Shown here piece by piece: positions 47,538-58,249 of a DNA stretch of 64,000 bases. The notes below the pieces were generated by a model that had not been told where the DNA came from, did no database searches, and worked only from the letters and a program-made list of their open reading frames with translations. Made by a program: the position numbers and the translations under genes. Numbering within the stretch: position 1 is the stretch's first letter; the number at the start of each line of letters is the position of its first letter. The stretch is from positions 139,821,915-139,885,914 of the forward strand of contig OX578148.1 of NCBI GenBank assembly GCA_951213105.1. The letters run 5' to 3'. This stretch comes from Amaurobius ferox. Its lineage: Eukaryota; Arthropoda; Arachnida; Araneae; Amaurobiidae.

Positions 47538-48513
47538 CAGGGTGGCCATAACTAAAGTAGAGGTGTTTTGAGCATGATAGTGAGAAAACTGTTGGGCCAA
47601 ACTCAACCCAATTTGCAGTATATACTATTTAGACCATGGGGTTTTGATTTTTAAAAGAAAAAAAAAATAGTTCGAATTTTTGCCACCACTGGCCAAGGTG
47701 GCACTGTAAGGTCCATTTTTGGAGTATAATAGGCATAGGAAGTACAGAAAGTTCCGTCCATGCTGAGAGGTATCGAACAATGCTGATGAACTTTGTTATT
47801 CCGCAACTTCAACAGTGTGGATGTCTTGAATCTACGATATTTATGCAGGATGGAGCACTCCCTCATATTGGATTGCGCGGACAGGAAGTCCTACGACAGT
47901 ATTTTACCAACAACCGAATAATTTACCAACAACCGTTTCCTATGAAGTGTCCAGCCCGTTCGCTTGATCTGACCCCTTGTGACTTTTGGTTGTGCGTTCA
48001 TGAAAAGCGCTTGGTATACCAAGAGAGTGTGGATAATTTAGCCACTTTGAAGGACCGAATAACATTGCACGTCAAAGTACATCAATGGAGATCTGCTGCA
48101 TTCTGCAGTAGAGAATGCTGTTCAGAGAATGCACTTTTTGGAACATATACAAGGAAAATATATTGAATCATACATGTAACTGATGCCAATATAAAAATTA
48201 ATACCATACGCATGTAAATGTAATATGCAAATGCAAATACAAAATGTACTAAATACGTATAAAATGTAAATGGGATGTCCTTTTCAAAATGCATGTAAAA
48301 TGTTAACTTTCTGTACTTCCTATGCCTATTTTACTCCAAAAATGGACCTTATAGCGCCATTGTGGCAAAAATCCGAACTAATTTATTTTTTCTTTTAACA
48401 ATCAAAACCCCATGGTCTCTAAATAGTAGTTACTGCAAATTTGGTTCAGTTTGGTCCAACAGTTTTCTTACTATAGGGCTTTAAACGCCTCTTATTTAAT
48501 TATGGCCTCCCTG
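47538..48513 (+). mobile_element. Long-TIR mariner-like element nested in the hAT, 976 bp
   Basis: The left end CAGGGTGGCCATAACTAAAG pairs with the right end (reverse complement CAGGGAGGCCATAATTAAAT). The inverted repeats extend ~220 bases, sharing GTGAGAAAACTGTTGG on the left and GTAAGAAAACTGTTGG on the right, CCATGGGGTTTTGATT, GGTCCATTTTTGGAGTA and AATAGGCATAGGAAGTACAG. TA flanks the right end; the left flank is TG, a likely mutated TA. A transposase remnant lies between the arms. Confidence 0.85.
47780..48166 (+). pseudogene. Mariner-like transposase fragment with long DD-to-D spacing
   Basis: A 128-codon frame. FMQDGALPHIG carries the second catalytic aspartate of a DDE/D transposase. 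RSLDLTPCDFWLC carries the third, in the PCDFWLW-type context. Forty-three residues lie between them, longer than the 34 of classic Tc1 or mariner enzymes; a near-duplication in the DNA (TTTACCAACAACCG twice, near 47903 and 47921) may have lengthened it. The C-terminal part (ESVDNLATLKDRI) is typical of this arthropod group. The first catalytic aspartate and the DNA-binding domain are missing, so the element is non-autonomous. Confidence 0.75.
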
Positions 48514-49149
48514 TATATTCCTTTAAAAAGTAAAGTGATAAATTTCAATAGATTTTTTTACATGTACATTCAACAAAGTATTTAATGTACATTAGAACAT
48601 GTAATAATATGATGGACAGCGCACATAGAATTCAAGAAAAGATCTTTTCCTCATGTTCATTGGCCATAGCAATTCATGCAGAGTTGTGTCAGTTGCCGTC
48701 GAAAATGGCGAGTGTGCATTTTTTAACAATTCCGGTAAGCCGACTCGTTAAATGACACACATACTCTTCATGATGCTTACTTTTTTCACCACTTCTGGTA
48801 AATTGGCAACCCTTCAAAAGGAACCAGGCGAATTTTTATTTATTTATTTTTTTTTTATTTTGCTGAAAAATGTTCAGTTTCTGAAGACATCGCATACTTA
48901 AATGTGGCATTAAATACATTTGTTTCATATTATTGGCAGATATTACACAAAAAAATTGTGGTTTACATATATAAATTTCCTGAAACTAAGTGATAAATAT
49001 GTTTTCTTGTGAATTTCTCTATCAAATAGTGAGGAAATAGCTAATCTTATAAAATGTTTCAGTGATATTTCAAAAATAGAAAATTATATCGAATTGTATT
49101 CTAAATAAATTTTATTCATGTTTTACTCCATAGTACATTTCTACATATA

Positions 49150-50436
49150 GATTGTAATTTGAGAGGGCAAGCTTACGATGGGATTTAATCAATGAGAGGT
49201 CAATTTCGAGGTGTTCAAGCCCTTTTAAGAAAGAAGCACCCCACAGCTATCTACACTCACTGCATTTCTCACCGTTTAAATTTATACTTCATGAATTCCT
49301 TTAAAGTTCAAAGTGCCAGGAACGCGATGGGCGTTATATCAGAAACTTGCACTTTTTTAGAGCTAGAGTAAAACGTACGAAAATTTTGGAAGATAAAATC
49401 AAAAATCTCGAACCAAATTGTAACAGTATCAGAATTAAGACCCTTTGTGAGATCAGGTGGTGTGAACGTCACGAAGCTGTAATGTTTTAAGAATATGCTT
49501 TTTCCAATCGTTTCAGCTCTGGAGCATCTCAGGGAACTACCAGGCGATCATTCCAAAAAAAGCTTCACTTATTTTGAATAATATGTGCACCACATCATTC
49601 CTCTCATCGTTAGTTGTAACATCAAAATTGTTGGGATTGACCTATAACCTCCCAAAATATCTTCAAAAAGAGGAATTGGATCTTTTCAGTGCTGTCGACC
49701 AAGTTAATAGGATGAAGACAGTCATCGAAGATCTTCGAAACAATGCCAATGTCGAATTCCATCAATTGTTTGTAGATGTACAGAACATGGCTTCTAGTCT
49801 CAACGTCGATATCAATTTACCAAGAATTGCTGGACTGCAGAGACACAGCCTAAACCAGCAATCAACTGATCCCGAGACTTATTACAGAATAACTGTCTAC
49901 ATTCCTTGCACTGAGGAAATGATTTCCTCGTTAATTGGGCGTCTTTTGGCTCATCAAGGGATTATATAGTCACTTCGCTTTGTCATTGCAACGTTTTGTG
50001 ACGTACCTTTTGCAAAAATTAAGAAAGCTTTTGACTTTTATAAAGGTGACTTGAAAGAGAAGTACGAAGATGTCCTTGCATGGGAATGATGGTGGAAGGG
50101 AATGTGTGGAAGGGAAGGGAAGTGGAAGGGAATCAAAGAAAAGCCTACTTGTGCAATAGACAGTTTAGCTCAATGTGACAAGCATGTCTTCCCAATTGTA
50201 CATATCCTGTTGGGAATGTTTACTGTGCTTCCGGTTGTACGGCTTCTGTGGAAAGGAGCTGTTCAAAACTGAAGTTAATAAAATCATATTTGAGGAACAC
50301 GATCAGCGAGAATAGACTTAATGATTTCGCATTATTATCTATCTATAGAGATCTGGCTTTACAAATAACTAACGGTGAAGTAATCGACCACTTTGCTGGA
50401 TCTGGTAGTGCGAAGCGCATTCAGCTTATTTTATAG
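49150..50436 (+). pseudogene. hAT transposase remnant (zinc-finger MYM / TTF-type transposase group)
   Basis: Pieces in several frames are collinear with hAT transposases of the ZMYM1-like group. RGQAYDG and RGQFRGVQALLRKKHPTA are followed by HCISHRLNLYF (the conserved cysteine, histidine and LNL region); a stop falls between the first two. A 131-codon stretch at 49574-49969 includes FHQLFVDVQNMASSLNVD and LPRIAGLQRHS. After further frameshifts, FPIVHILLGMFTVLPV leads into the C-terminal dimerisation motif ERSCSKLKLIKSYLRNTISE with NRLNDFALLSI (50248-50436). A short GTGGAAGGGAA duplication lies at 50090-50135. N-terminal zinc fingers were not recognised. The gene is dead but clearly placed between hAT termini. 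Confidence 0.85.
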
Positions 50437-51081
50437 AAACACACACAAAAAAAAGCAGTGCTCTTTTTACTTGTATGTATCTACTAATACATATGGTAAG
50501 TGTAGAAATGATTATATAATTTTTCACCGAATGCACTTAAAACAGCAATATTTTTATTTCAATTCATTTATGATAATAAATGATTCTATCAATTCGAAGT
50601 TTTCAGTCATGTCCCTAATTCTGTGAAATTCAAAACATTTTAATATCAAATAGAGTGATATCGGTTTTATGGAACTCAGTACATTTTAATGTCAATTATT
50701 CAAGCACGTGTATTTTTTTAGATACTTTGTCTTACTATTGCAGTTAAATATACCATTGATCTACCATATTGCAGATAACTTTTTCAGATCTAATTATTTT
50801 TTTCATCAGCCTAAAATGTTTTTCTGTACATTTGAATTCAAATGATTATAAATAATATCATTCCCGCTTAATTTTTTTCAACATTACCAATATTTTTCCA
50901 TTAATTAATTATCATTTTACGATTTACTTAAACTATTGAAAGCGAAAAAAGAATAAATTCTATTTCTATATGCTTATACTAAATTCCAATTATAGCCACA
51001 TACAAAATGGAACAGCAGCTTTGAAAGGAGAAATCACAAGTTTCATTCCCCCCTCAAATCAATATCCTGCGTACGCCACTG

Positions 51082-51295
51082 CACACACACACACACACAA
51101 ACATACACACTGGCATACAAACACACACACATACATGAACATACACACTGACATACACACACACGTTGATATATGCACACAGACATCACTTAAAAACATT
51201 CGATTCGAGTTCAGGGATGCTTGAAATATGCTCTTATTTGAACCTTTGATTCCGTGACAAAACTTTGTCTCTACATTATACTATGTATGTAGAAA
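51082..51295. repeat. Family C repeat, right half
   Basis: Resumes at the hAT right end with a (CA)n-rich stretch, then TTCGATTCGAGTTCAGGGAT and GCTTGAAATATGCTCT, paralleling CGATTCGAGTCGCGGGATGC at 9421 onwards, and ends TACTATGTATGTAGAAAAGA. With 47290-47422 it reconstitutes one family C copy like that at 9195-9529. Confidence 0.7.
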
Positions 51296-52160
51296 AGATA
51301 ATTATGCAAAGGTCAGATCAGGTCTCAAGAATAGATATATCAGGTATTTGTAACGATATATTGTATAGGATACTGCAGATAGATAAATGATTCAAATCAT
51401 GATCTAACATTTTGCCTTTATAGGTCCTATCTTTATTATCTGTTACTTCACGTCAAAATCATCTATTTAGTATAGAAACCACACATTGATGCAACACGTG
51501 TTAAAGCAAACGTGTTTACATCGTTCTGTTTTAATTGGTATCTTCTGTCCTTTTAAACTCTGAAGACTAAATAGAACGAAACAATTGAAAGGAGTTTTCT
51601 TGTTACTTAATGGGTCTTCAGCTTAATGCAGATGTACAAGTGGTCACTGATCGGTACAAATACAATATTCTATCTAAAATTCATCAAAGATTAAGGGGTT
51701 GTGTAAAATGATACATATTGGCTGTAAATGTCTGATAAATTCATTAATTCATCTGTCTTGAAACAAATCTAGACTATTTTAACAATTATTCATTTTACCT
51801 ATACGACTAGTCTGTAGTTCTCTTAAAGTATTTCTCAGTTAGTGATTGATTTGTCAGTTATTTATGGTTATTTAAAGCCAAAATAACTAGAATTGTGAAA
51901 CTGCAGCTATCCGTAGAGCAATGCATAAATGATCAAACATTCAAAGAATACACAGGGTCCTTCGGAAAGTTCTTAAGCACCCTAATAATTTCATAAGGAA
52001 AAGTCTAGATTCTCTAAAATATGGTGAACATGCATGATCGAGTAAGTGATTGCAGCTCCCCTAGTGGGGATATTTAAAAGTTGGGATAAGGAAATCGGTA
52101 ACAGAAGGAGATACATGAAGGAAGGAGATGAAGAAAAAAGTTACAAAGCATTGTCTAATA
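51296..52160. other. Intronic DNA without recognised genes
   Basis: AT-rich; nothing recognised. Confidence 0.3.
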
Positions 52161-52893
52161 GAGGGGTCCCCAAACTACGACCAGCCGGTTGGATTCGGCC
52201 CTCGGAATGGGTTTATCCGTCCCGCGGATGTTTTGGTAAAATAAAAGATTTTTATGCTAATCCTTCTGACAAAATTATCTCGTTACAAAAGGCACTCAAT
52301 AAACGCTTTAATAAGTTTTATAAAAACAAGATACCTCTTATTTTGTTTCAAAACCCATTTCATGTTGTTCTTGCTGAAGTGGATACAAACATATAGTTAA
52401 AGGGAATAAATATGCAATGATCAGATAATATGTTTAAGTCATTAAAGATGAAAACTGAATTGAACGTTCTTATCAGTAAATATATCTATATAGCGATACG
52501 ATGTGAGGAGAGTAACTTCTATATTTGGAAAGCGAGCAATCCTTCTCTAGAATGATGAATATTAAATCAAAAATGGCTCGAGATTCACCGACGATCCTTT
52601 AAAATATTTTGTTAAATGTCTGTCTCAAATTTCATACATAAAATATTGAGAAGATGAATCAGCAAGAGTAAAGCAAGCACATTGCTCTCATGAGTTGCTG
52701 TTATGTTGGGTTTTCAACTTGTTTTGTGTTTCATTATGTATTAACGACAATAACTCTTGCATTAATTAATTTTTATTATCTAACTTGTTTGTTCTCCTTT
52801 AAGAACGTATTTATCTGTATATATATTTATATCTGTTTTTAATATTATTTTAACCTGGTAACGTCGTCTAGCCAGATGGTCTCTGGAACCCCT
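52161..52893. mobile_element. Possible small hAT-like element remnant
   Basis: Begins GAGGGGTCCCCAAACTACGA followed by a CCAGCCGG/CGGCCCTCGG stretch, the style of hAT non-autonomous ends that open CAGGGGTCCCCAAACT. The right end is GGTCTCTGGAACCCCTA. Flanking 8-mers GTCTAATA and ATCTAATG match at 6 of 8. The 116-codon frame that overlaps it is not a recognisable protein. Ends and target duplication are both imperfect. Confidence 0.4.
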
Positions 52894-53741
52894 AATCTAA
52901 TGCATAGGCATCCACCATAAAACTGTTACAGAAAGCATTTAATGGACGCAATAGGGTTCTCAGCGAATGGCTGTCCCATTCAGATATTACAAAATAAATA
53001 ACCATGGGTGCCCATAGAACTTTTTAGGGGGGTGGGGTAACCCACTGAAGTCAGTGGGGAAAACTGAAGGATACGATGTACACTATCGACAAGCCTGATG
53101 CCCATCTTTGTGCTTTTGAATATCCGGGGAGGGGGACAAGCGCACCCTCTTGCCCCTCTATGGATGTCCATGTAAAAAAACACACTCCCCAGTAATCCCA
53201 GGCACAACCATTTGAAAATGTTAGAAACAATGCACATTTGAATCCGAGAAATAATAAAGCTAATTACTTTGGTTGTCAGAGTCCCTGCTGATACGATTTT
53301 TGACAGGTACCTCGATTTTTGATATACTTATTGCCTACCGCGCTTCTGGCACAAGTGTTTTCAATTATTATCTAAAAATAACCAAACTCCTTCTGAGAAA
53401 TATTGGCCAAAAGATTATAACCCATTATAAGCCATTCAACCGATCGCTTTAAGTAAAGCAACCCGTCACTTGATTTACCTGAAGAGCCGCCACTGCTTCT
53501 ACTCGATCAGGCATTGTCATTTTACTGTAGATAAACCTAACGTGTACACTCATGAACCTTTCTATAAAGTTATCCGTGCTCTTAAGGACTTTACCAGGAC
53601 CTCTGTATAAGGAAAGTTAATTCGTTTTCACAATATCGTTCGTTCCTTAAAAGCTGCATCGTAAATTTCTGTACAAGGTTATAGCTAGCATTATTTTACT
53701 GGATGGAAACATTCAATTTTATATCATAAAAGTCATTGTAC
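52894..53741. other. Intronic DNA next to Rx exon 2
   Basis: Nothing recognised as a repeat. The 85-codon minus-strand frame at 52980-53237 contains RGARGCACPPPRIF, typical of open frames across degraded hAT ends, not of a gene. Confidence 0.3.
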
Positions 53742-53986
53742 CTGCACTCTGACTTCTGGAAGGTTGACTTTCATCGCCAGTTCTTCTCGGCTGTAGACGT
53801 CGGGGTAGTGGGACTTCTCGAAGGCCCTTTCCAATTCGTGCAGTTGGTAGGTGGTGAAGGTTGTCCTGTTTCTTCTGTGCTTTTTCTTGGGACAATCCTC
53901 TGAACCGCTGTCAGGGTCCTGCTGCTTACTGCTACTCGACAGGTCCAACTGGGATCCAGGCGTGTGCGGAACATCCGGGGGACTGC
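53742..53986 (-). CDS. Rx: Retinal homeobox protein Rx, internal exon (N-terminal part of homeodomain)
   Basis: 245 bases; two bases complete a split codon, then 81 codons. A splice acceptor (ATTACAG, exon starts at 53986) precedes [19 protein letters not shown], then [20 protein letters not shown], then the homeodomain arm and helices 1-2 ([39 protein letters not shown]) up to RVQ, residue 46. The donor CAG|GTACAA follows. [20 protein letters not shown] is the Rx signature. The exon joins 36369-36911 in frame to restore VQVWFQNRR. The methionine visible in the open frame is not the protein start; the start and octapeptide belong to an upstream exon not found here. Confidence 0.95.
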
Positions 53987-54170
53987 CTGTAATGCGTATA
54001 CAAGGTTTATTAAATATGTTTTACAAGTAAATATAAAAACTTCGTTTTGGGGGTAAAGTATTTTATTCATATCTCGTCATAAGCAGTATTGCGTGTTAAA
54101 AAGTTTCTCTAATATATTTATGTAGAAGCGAAGCTACGTATTGGACTCATTTTTAACATCTTACAACAAT

Positions 54171-54218
<48 letters not shown>

Positions 54219-54465
54219 ATTCGGTATATATATATATACCGAAAATAATGGCGATAGGGTTAACAGGATAGTATCCAAATACACTTTTGAGAAGCTTTAA
54301 AGACGCATTTGAGAGTGAATAAAAAGAGAATAACTATTTGTTATGAGTCGTTATCAAGTCCAATCTTAAAACAAATAGCCCTAGGCAATTTCTAGTGATG
54401 ATCTATTATTACCTATATATATATATATTACTTATATATATATTTTAACCTATATATTAATATAG

Positions 54466-54494
<29 letters not shown>
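53987..54494. other. Upstream intron, TA-rich cruciform-prone DNA
   Basis: Contains a (TA)n block closed by GGG...CCC (about 54171-54218), immediately followed by a perfect 20-base palindrome CGGTATATATATATATACCG (54222-54241), then further (TA)n runs to 54494, where the Tc1 element begins. Confidence 0.8.
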
Positions 54495-54496
<2 letters not shown>

Positions 54497-55997
54497 CTCA
54501 TGTCCAAAAGTTAAGCATAATTCGTAAAATGCGAAAAATTCGGAGCTAATATGGAAACAATGGTTCACAATCAGTTGTGGAGATTTGTGGGATAGAGGTT
54601 CAGTCAACGTCGACATGCGCAAAGCATCGGCGCACGTCGGAACGAGTATAAAACGGCCTGAGCGGCTTGGCCAGTTGAGGCAAAATTTCGCAATTGCTGC
54701 GGTACGGAGCGTTGTTAACAATAAAAAAGGACGAATGATGTAACAACGATGCCAACTGGACATGTTTTTGAAGGGACGAATTATTGAAATGCTGGAATCC
54801 GGTCGATCCCAAACCGAAGCGTCTCGAATTCTGAATGTGCCTCAGTGTGTGATCTCCAAACTATGACAGAGGTTCCAAACCACTGGAGATGTTACCCGAC
54901 GACCAGTATCAGGTCGACCAAGGGTAATAGCCGCTCAGCAAGACCAATATTTGGTGATGACTGCGCGACGTCAAAGGAACAGTTTTGCCAGACAACCCTG
55001 TTCAGTCCTGACAGCCGCCACAGGAGTAACTGTTTCGAGACAAACTGTTTACAGGAGATTCAGACACGTAAATCTCTATGCCAAACGACCAGCAGTTTGC
55101 GACCCTCTGACGTCTGCACAGAAATGCAAGCGTTTATAGTGGAGTTTGGACAGTGGAGTGGCCAACATTGGGACAATGTCATGTTCAGTGACGAGTCCAG
55201 ATTTAGCCTGCAAACTGATTCTCGTCTTACCACGATCTAGAAAGAACGTGGATCGCGTTTTCACCAGGGAAACATCACGGAAAGACATAGTTTTTCTTTT
55301 GGGGAGTTATGGCCTGTTCAGGCACCATGATGGAGCGCCACACAGACCCCCACATCTTTGACACGGAGTCAGTTACCGGTCAAAGATATAGAGACGAAGT
55401 CTTTCAACCTGCCGTTCGATTGTTTCGAGGTGCTGTTGGTCCGGATTTCATATTCATGGATGATAACACGACTCCTAACCGTGCGGCCTTGGTCAACGAC
55501 TTCCTTCAAACTGAAGATATCCAGCACATGCAGTGACCTTCCAACTCTCCTGATCTGAATCCAATAGAGCATGTGTGGGATATGCTCGGGAGACATCTTG
55601 AAGCCCTCCGCTACCCACCAAGCTCCGTTCCAGGATTGAAAACTGCTCTCCTTGAGGCGTGGAAATCTTTGAGGGCAGAACTCAGCCAAACCCTCATCGA
55701 AAGTATAGGAAAACGTTGTGCAGTATGCTTGGCTACCCGAGGTTCCCACACCGTATTAAACTGCAGCATCACATTGTTTTAATAATTCTGTTTCACTGAG
55801 GCTGGCACTCGTATTGTGATCCTTTTTCTTTCAACCCTTTCCTTTGGATAATAGAGGTCGTTATTATCCTTGTTTTGCATTATTTTCTTCTTCTATAACT
55901 CTATTACACCCGCATACCGCGTTTCCTTCCATTCCAATATAGATTTCCCGAAATTTTCACATAAACAGCAACTATGCTTAACTTTTCGCCATGAGTG
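54495..55997 (+). mobile_element. Tc1-like transposon, full length but inactive (~1.5 kb)
   Basis: The left end TACTCATGTCCAAAAGTTAA with GCATA matches the right end read on the other strand (CACTCATGGCGAAAAGTTAA with GCATA). TA flanks both ends. Length and single transposase gene fit Tc1-like elements. It inserted in a (TA)n tract upstream of Rx exon 2. Confidence 0.9.
54745..55782 (+). pseudogene. Tc1-like DD34E transposase, broken by frameshifts and stops
   Basis: N-terminal helix-turn-helix pieces (GRIIEMLESGRSQTEASRIL, then VTVSRQTVYRRFRH) lie in the third frame up to 55139. The catalytic domain then continues in a second frame with WDNVMFSDESRFSLQTDS (first aspartate). From 55309, in the first frame, come DFIFMDDNTTPNRA (second aspartate) and SPDLNPIEHVWDMLGRHLEA (glutamate). 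Exactly 34 positions, counting one in-frame stop, separate the second aspartate and the glutamate, the DD34E spacing of Tc1. At least two frameshifts and several stops (one after QRF's leading leucine near 54862, one near 55534) make it non-functional. The minus-strand frame at 55369-55749 is a shadow of this domain. Confidence 0.9.
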
Positions 55998-56564
55998 TAT
56001 ATATTAAAGCGAAGCTGTATATATTGGTCTCATTTTTAACTATTTTATAACAATGTGATATCTATAGAAGCTATGTGAGCTTTTATGCAAGCCATTTGTA
56101 GAAAAAAAGTGCTGGTTCTATTTTTATAGATATAATTCTATTATTATAGATCTTTAGGACGTAATAAATTATGTTAAAAATGCCATTCAAGAAGTTGAAA
56201 CAAACAGATAGACAGATAACCATCGGTCATAACGAATTCAATAAAAGATTTAAAAAAATTACTTCCCTTGCACTATACATGTATTTTGTGTATAAGAGTG
56301 AGGGAAAGATTTAAATTATACAAAAGGTCAGATGAAGCCATGCTGTCAAGTGGGAGTCTACGTCTTGCTAGATTTGCTGAAAATTTGATTTATTGTTATA
56401 AAAACCCAAATTCTAAATTTATAGTTAATAATCGTACGATTCATACTCTCATAGTAGCAACCCAATTCGGTGCGAACAGGTTTCGCTTTAACGTGAAATA
56501 TGCAATCACTCAAAATAATATTGAGACACTATCAGAAAGAATCATGTAATGCTGAAAAAATCAC
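55998..56564. other. Unassigned DNA upstream of Rx exon 2
   Basis: The 93-codon frame at 56268-56549 (RFKLYKRSDEAMLSSGSLRL...) flanks a family B piece and has no recognised domain. It contains TATGCAATCACTC and other AT-rich phrases. Confidence 0.3.
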
Positions 56565-56830
56565 GATTTTTTCTCTGGGAAAAAAAATATGGATGCCCTA
56601 ATTTATTTTGAGGTGGGTCACGTGATTCCTTCATATTATATGGGTGTCATTATTATTTTAATTTTTATTTAAAAAACTACCGAACTTATTTTACTTAACT
56701 TTTTTTATATATTTTATGGGATAATTTGAATATTCCCTAAACCTTTGGAAGCAATGTGTGAATTTTAACGTCGCTTGAAAAGTGTTTGGAAAATGAGGTT
56801 CCATAGGGTTCAATGTATTTCGCTTTTTAC
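56565..56830 (+). repeat. Dispersed repeat family B fragment
   Basis: Matches 15185-15465: GGTGGGTCACGTGATTCCTT, CATATTATATGGGTGTCATT, TTTTATTTAAAAAACTACCG, TATATATTTTATGGGATAAT and CCATAGGGTTCAATGTATTT. It switches at 56830 into the family C-like stretch. Confidence 0.7.
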
Positions 56831-56957
56831 TTTCCTTATATACATAATGTATAAGGAAAGTATTGTGACGGGGTCGAAAATTCGAATTCGAGTTTTCGAC
56901 GGGAGAGCACGTTTCAAACATCCCTGATCACGAATCAAACATTTTTGAAGTGATTTC

Positions 56958-56997
<40 letters not shown>

Positions 56998-57000
56998 TAT
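56830..57000. repeat. Family C fragment with (GT)n
   Basis: Starts ACTTTCCTTATATACATAAT, includes the mirrored ATAAGGAAAGTATTGTGACG, then GGTCGAAAATTCGAATTCGA and a (GT)n run at 56960-56992. This is the reverse of the family C right half at 9421-9529, carrying the same GGGAGAGCACGTTTCAAACATCCC.. element as its equivalent there. Confidence 0.6.
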
Positions 57001-58188
57001 GTGTGTTTGCAAGACCTGGAAACTGGGGACATTCGTATGTTTACACAACAACAAACCGCGGACCACCTTCACACCGCGGACGTCCTCGGTTTGTTTTATT
57101 GCGAAAACGTGAATCTGAGGACTAAATTTATAATGTAAAAGTTTTTTTTTATAAATCTGGAGGTAGTCCTCGATTAGTAGGCTTATAGTGTATTGTGTGT
57201 ATGACGCGCTCATCAGGTGTGTATCCGATAAAATCGAGGTCCCCGCTTTCATGTTAGAAAATGGGTTTGGACGGAGGTCCTCGTTTACTCGTCATTTCCA
57301 CACGTTTGATGTTACACAACCGGTTTTGGGTACTTACAAGTCAAAATTATAGGTTTTTTTATTCATCGTATTGATTATTTTATTCTGCGCTTAAAGATTG
57401 AATTGTATTTTTACTTTAATGCCGTTTCTAACTGTTTGATATATGCATAATTCCCTTTTCAAGTCCGTAAGCAAGGAGTAGTTTTTTGGGGTTAATCTCT
57501 CTTCGGAAAAAATCTATGAAAAGTACGTAAACATAAGATCGTACCAGACCTACCCCCCCCCTCTTTATTATTCATATTTAGGAGGGGGCTATCACGGAAA
57601 AAGTTGTCAGGGTCCCAGCTGGGGATGATGCTGGCCTGATCTGTTATCAACACAGATTATTTTTTGTGAATGCTTAAGGATATATTTTTCGGACGTGAAG
57701 CTGGGGAGGGGGGAGGGGGAAGCCCTCAAATCCGCTATTGTCAGAAACAAGACGTTTCGCTACATTTTTCAATGTGCTAAAATAGAATGAAAAAAAGTGT
57801 TCCAATTATTTTTAATCATTCTAATCCTCACTTTAACAAATTTTAATTTTAATTTAGAATAAAATTCAGTGTAGTCGATCAGTTATATTTTGTAGTTCAG
57901 CATGTAGACTTTATTTCAATAAATCTAATTTTTAGCTGTGCAAAAAGTTAACTTGGCAGAACAGGCTTCATCTATTTTCAAATTTATTGCTATGGAATTA
58001 GTAATATTTCATTTCACACACGCATTTATTTTTATGCTATTGTTAGTTATACATAGGCTGTAGGTTCTTGTCGGAGATCGCGTTAAGGTTGGTCCCGCCT
58101 GAGATAGCCAAAGATTTATTTTGGGGACTTAAAACTGCAAATAAAGCAATAAACAAAGCTTCAAATCTTACACACAATAAACCGCGTT
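57001..58188. other. Unassigned DNA
   Basis: No gene. The phrase AACCGCGGACCACCTTCACACCGCGGACGTCC near 57050-57080 resembles the minisatellite unit at 58250-58610 (CCGCGGAC.TTTTTACAC). C runs lie near 57554 and G runs near 57703-57720. Confidence 0.35.
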
Positions 58189-58245
58189 TACCTTACACCT
58201 TTCTGGTAGGTCGGACGGTCTGGGTTTCAACAACAACAACAACAC
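58189..58245 (+). repeat. SINE 3' end with (AAC)n tail
   Basis: ACCTTACACCTTTCTGGTAG and GTCGGACGGTCTGGGT are followed by (CAA)n. The same module occurs reversed at 18681-18727 and at the end of the second SINE near 63032-63052. It abuts the minisatellite. Confidence 0.65.
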
Positions 58246-58249
58246 AATA

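Larger units (their letters stand above)
47423..51081 (+). mobile_element. hAT transposon, decayed, with nested insertion
   Basis: The ends are CAAAGGCGTACGCAAGGGGG on the left and, reverse complemented, CAGTGGCGTACGCAGG on the right: 12 of 14 terminal bases match the common hAT form CAGTGGCGTACGCA. The flanking 8-mers CACACGCA (47415-47422) and CACACACA (51082-51089) match at 7 of 8, consistent with an 8-bp hAT target duplication inside the (CA)n of a family C repeat. hAT transposase pieces in the plus orientation lie at 49150-50436. A 976-bp foldback element is inserted at 47538-48513. Without it the element is ~2.7 kb. Confidence 0.8.
36912..53741 (-). other. Rx: Rx intron, 16.8 kb, phase 0, splitting the homeodomain between residues 46 and 47
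   Basis: The donor is CAG|GTACAA at the exon 2 edge (53741-53740) and the acceptor CTAG|GTTTGG at the exon 3 edge (36912-36913). The intron splits the homeodomain at the site shared by many paired-class genes, including vertebrate RAX. It is filled with mobile DNA: a (TA)n tract, a non-LTR relic on each strand, family D, the 45290-46060 repeat, the hAT nest and a small hAT-like remnant. Confidence 0.9.

Noticed and set aside
52046..52396. 116-codon plus-strand frame
   Set aside because: It runs through the end of a hAT-like repeat (GGGGTCCCCAAACT); the translation resembles no protein family.
53771..54070. Alternative 99-codon minus-strand frame over Rx exon 2
   Set aside because: It is out of frame with the homeodomain and crosses the splice acceptor; the Rx frame is unambiguous.
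55369..55749. 126-codon minus-strand frame
   Set aside because: It is the antisense of the Tc1 transposase catalytic region, which is clearly coding in origin on the plus strand.
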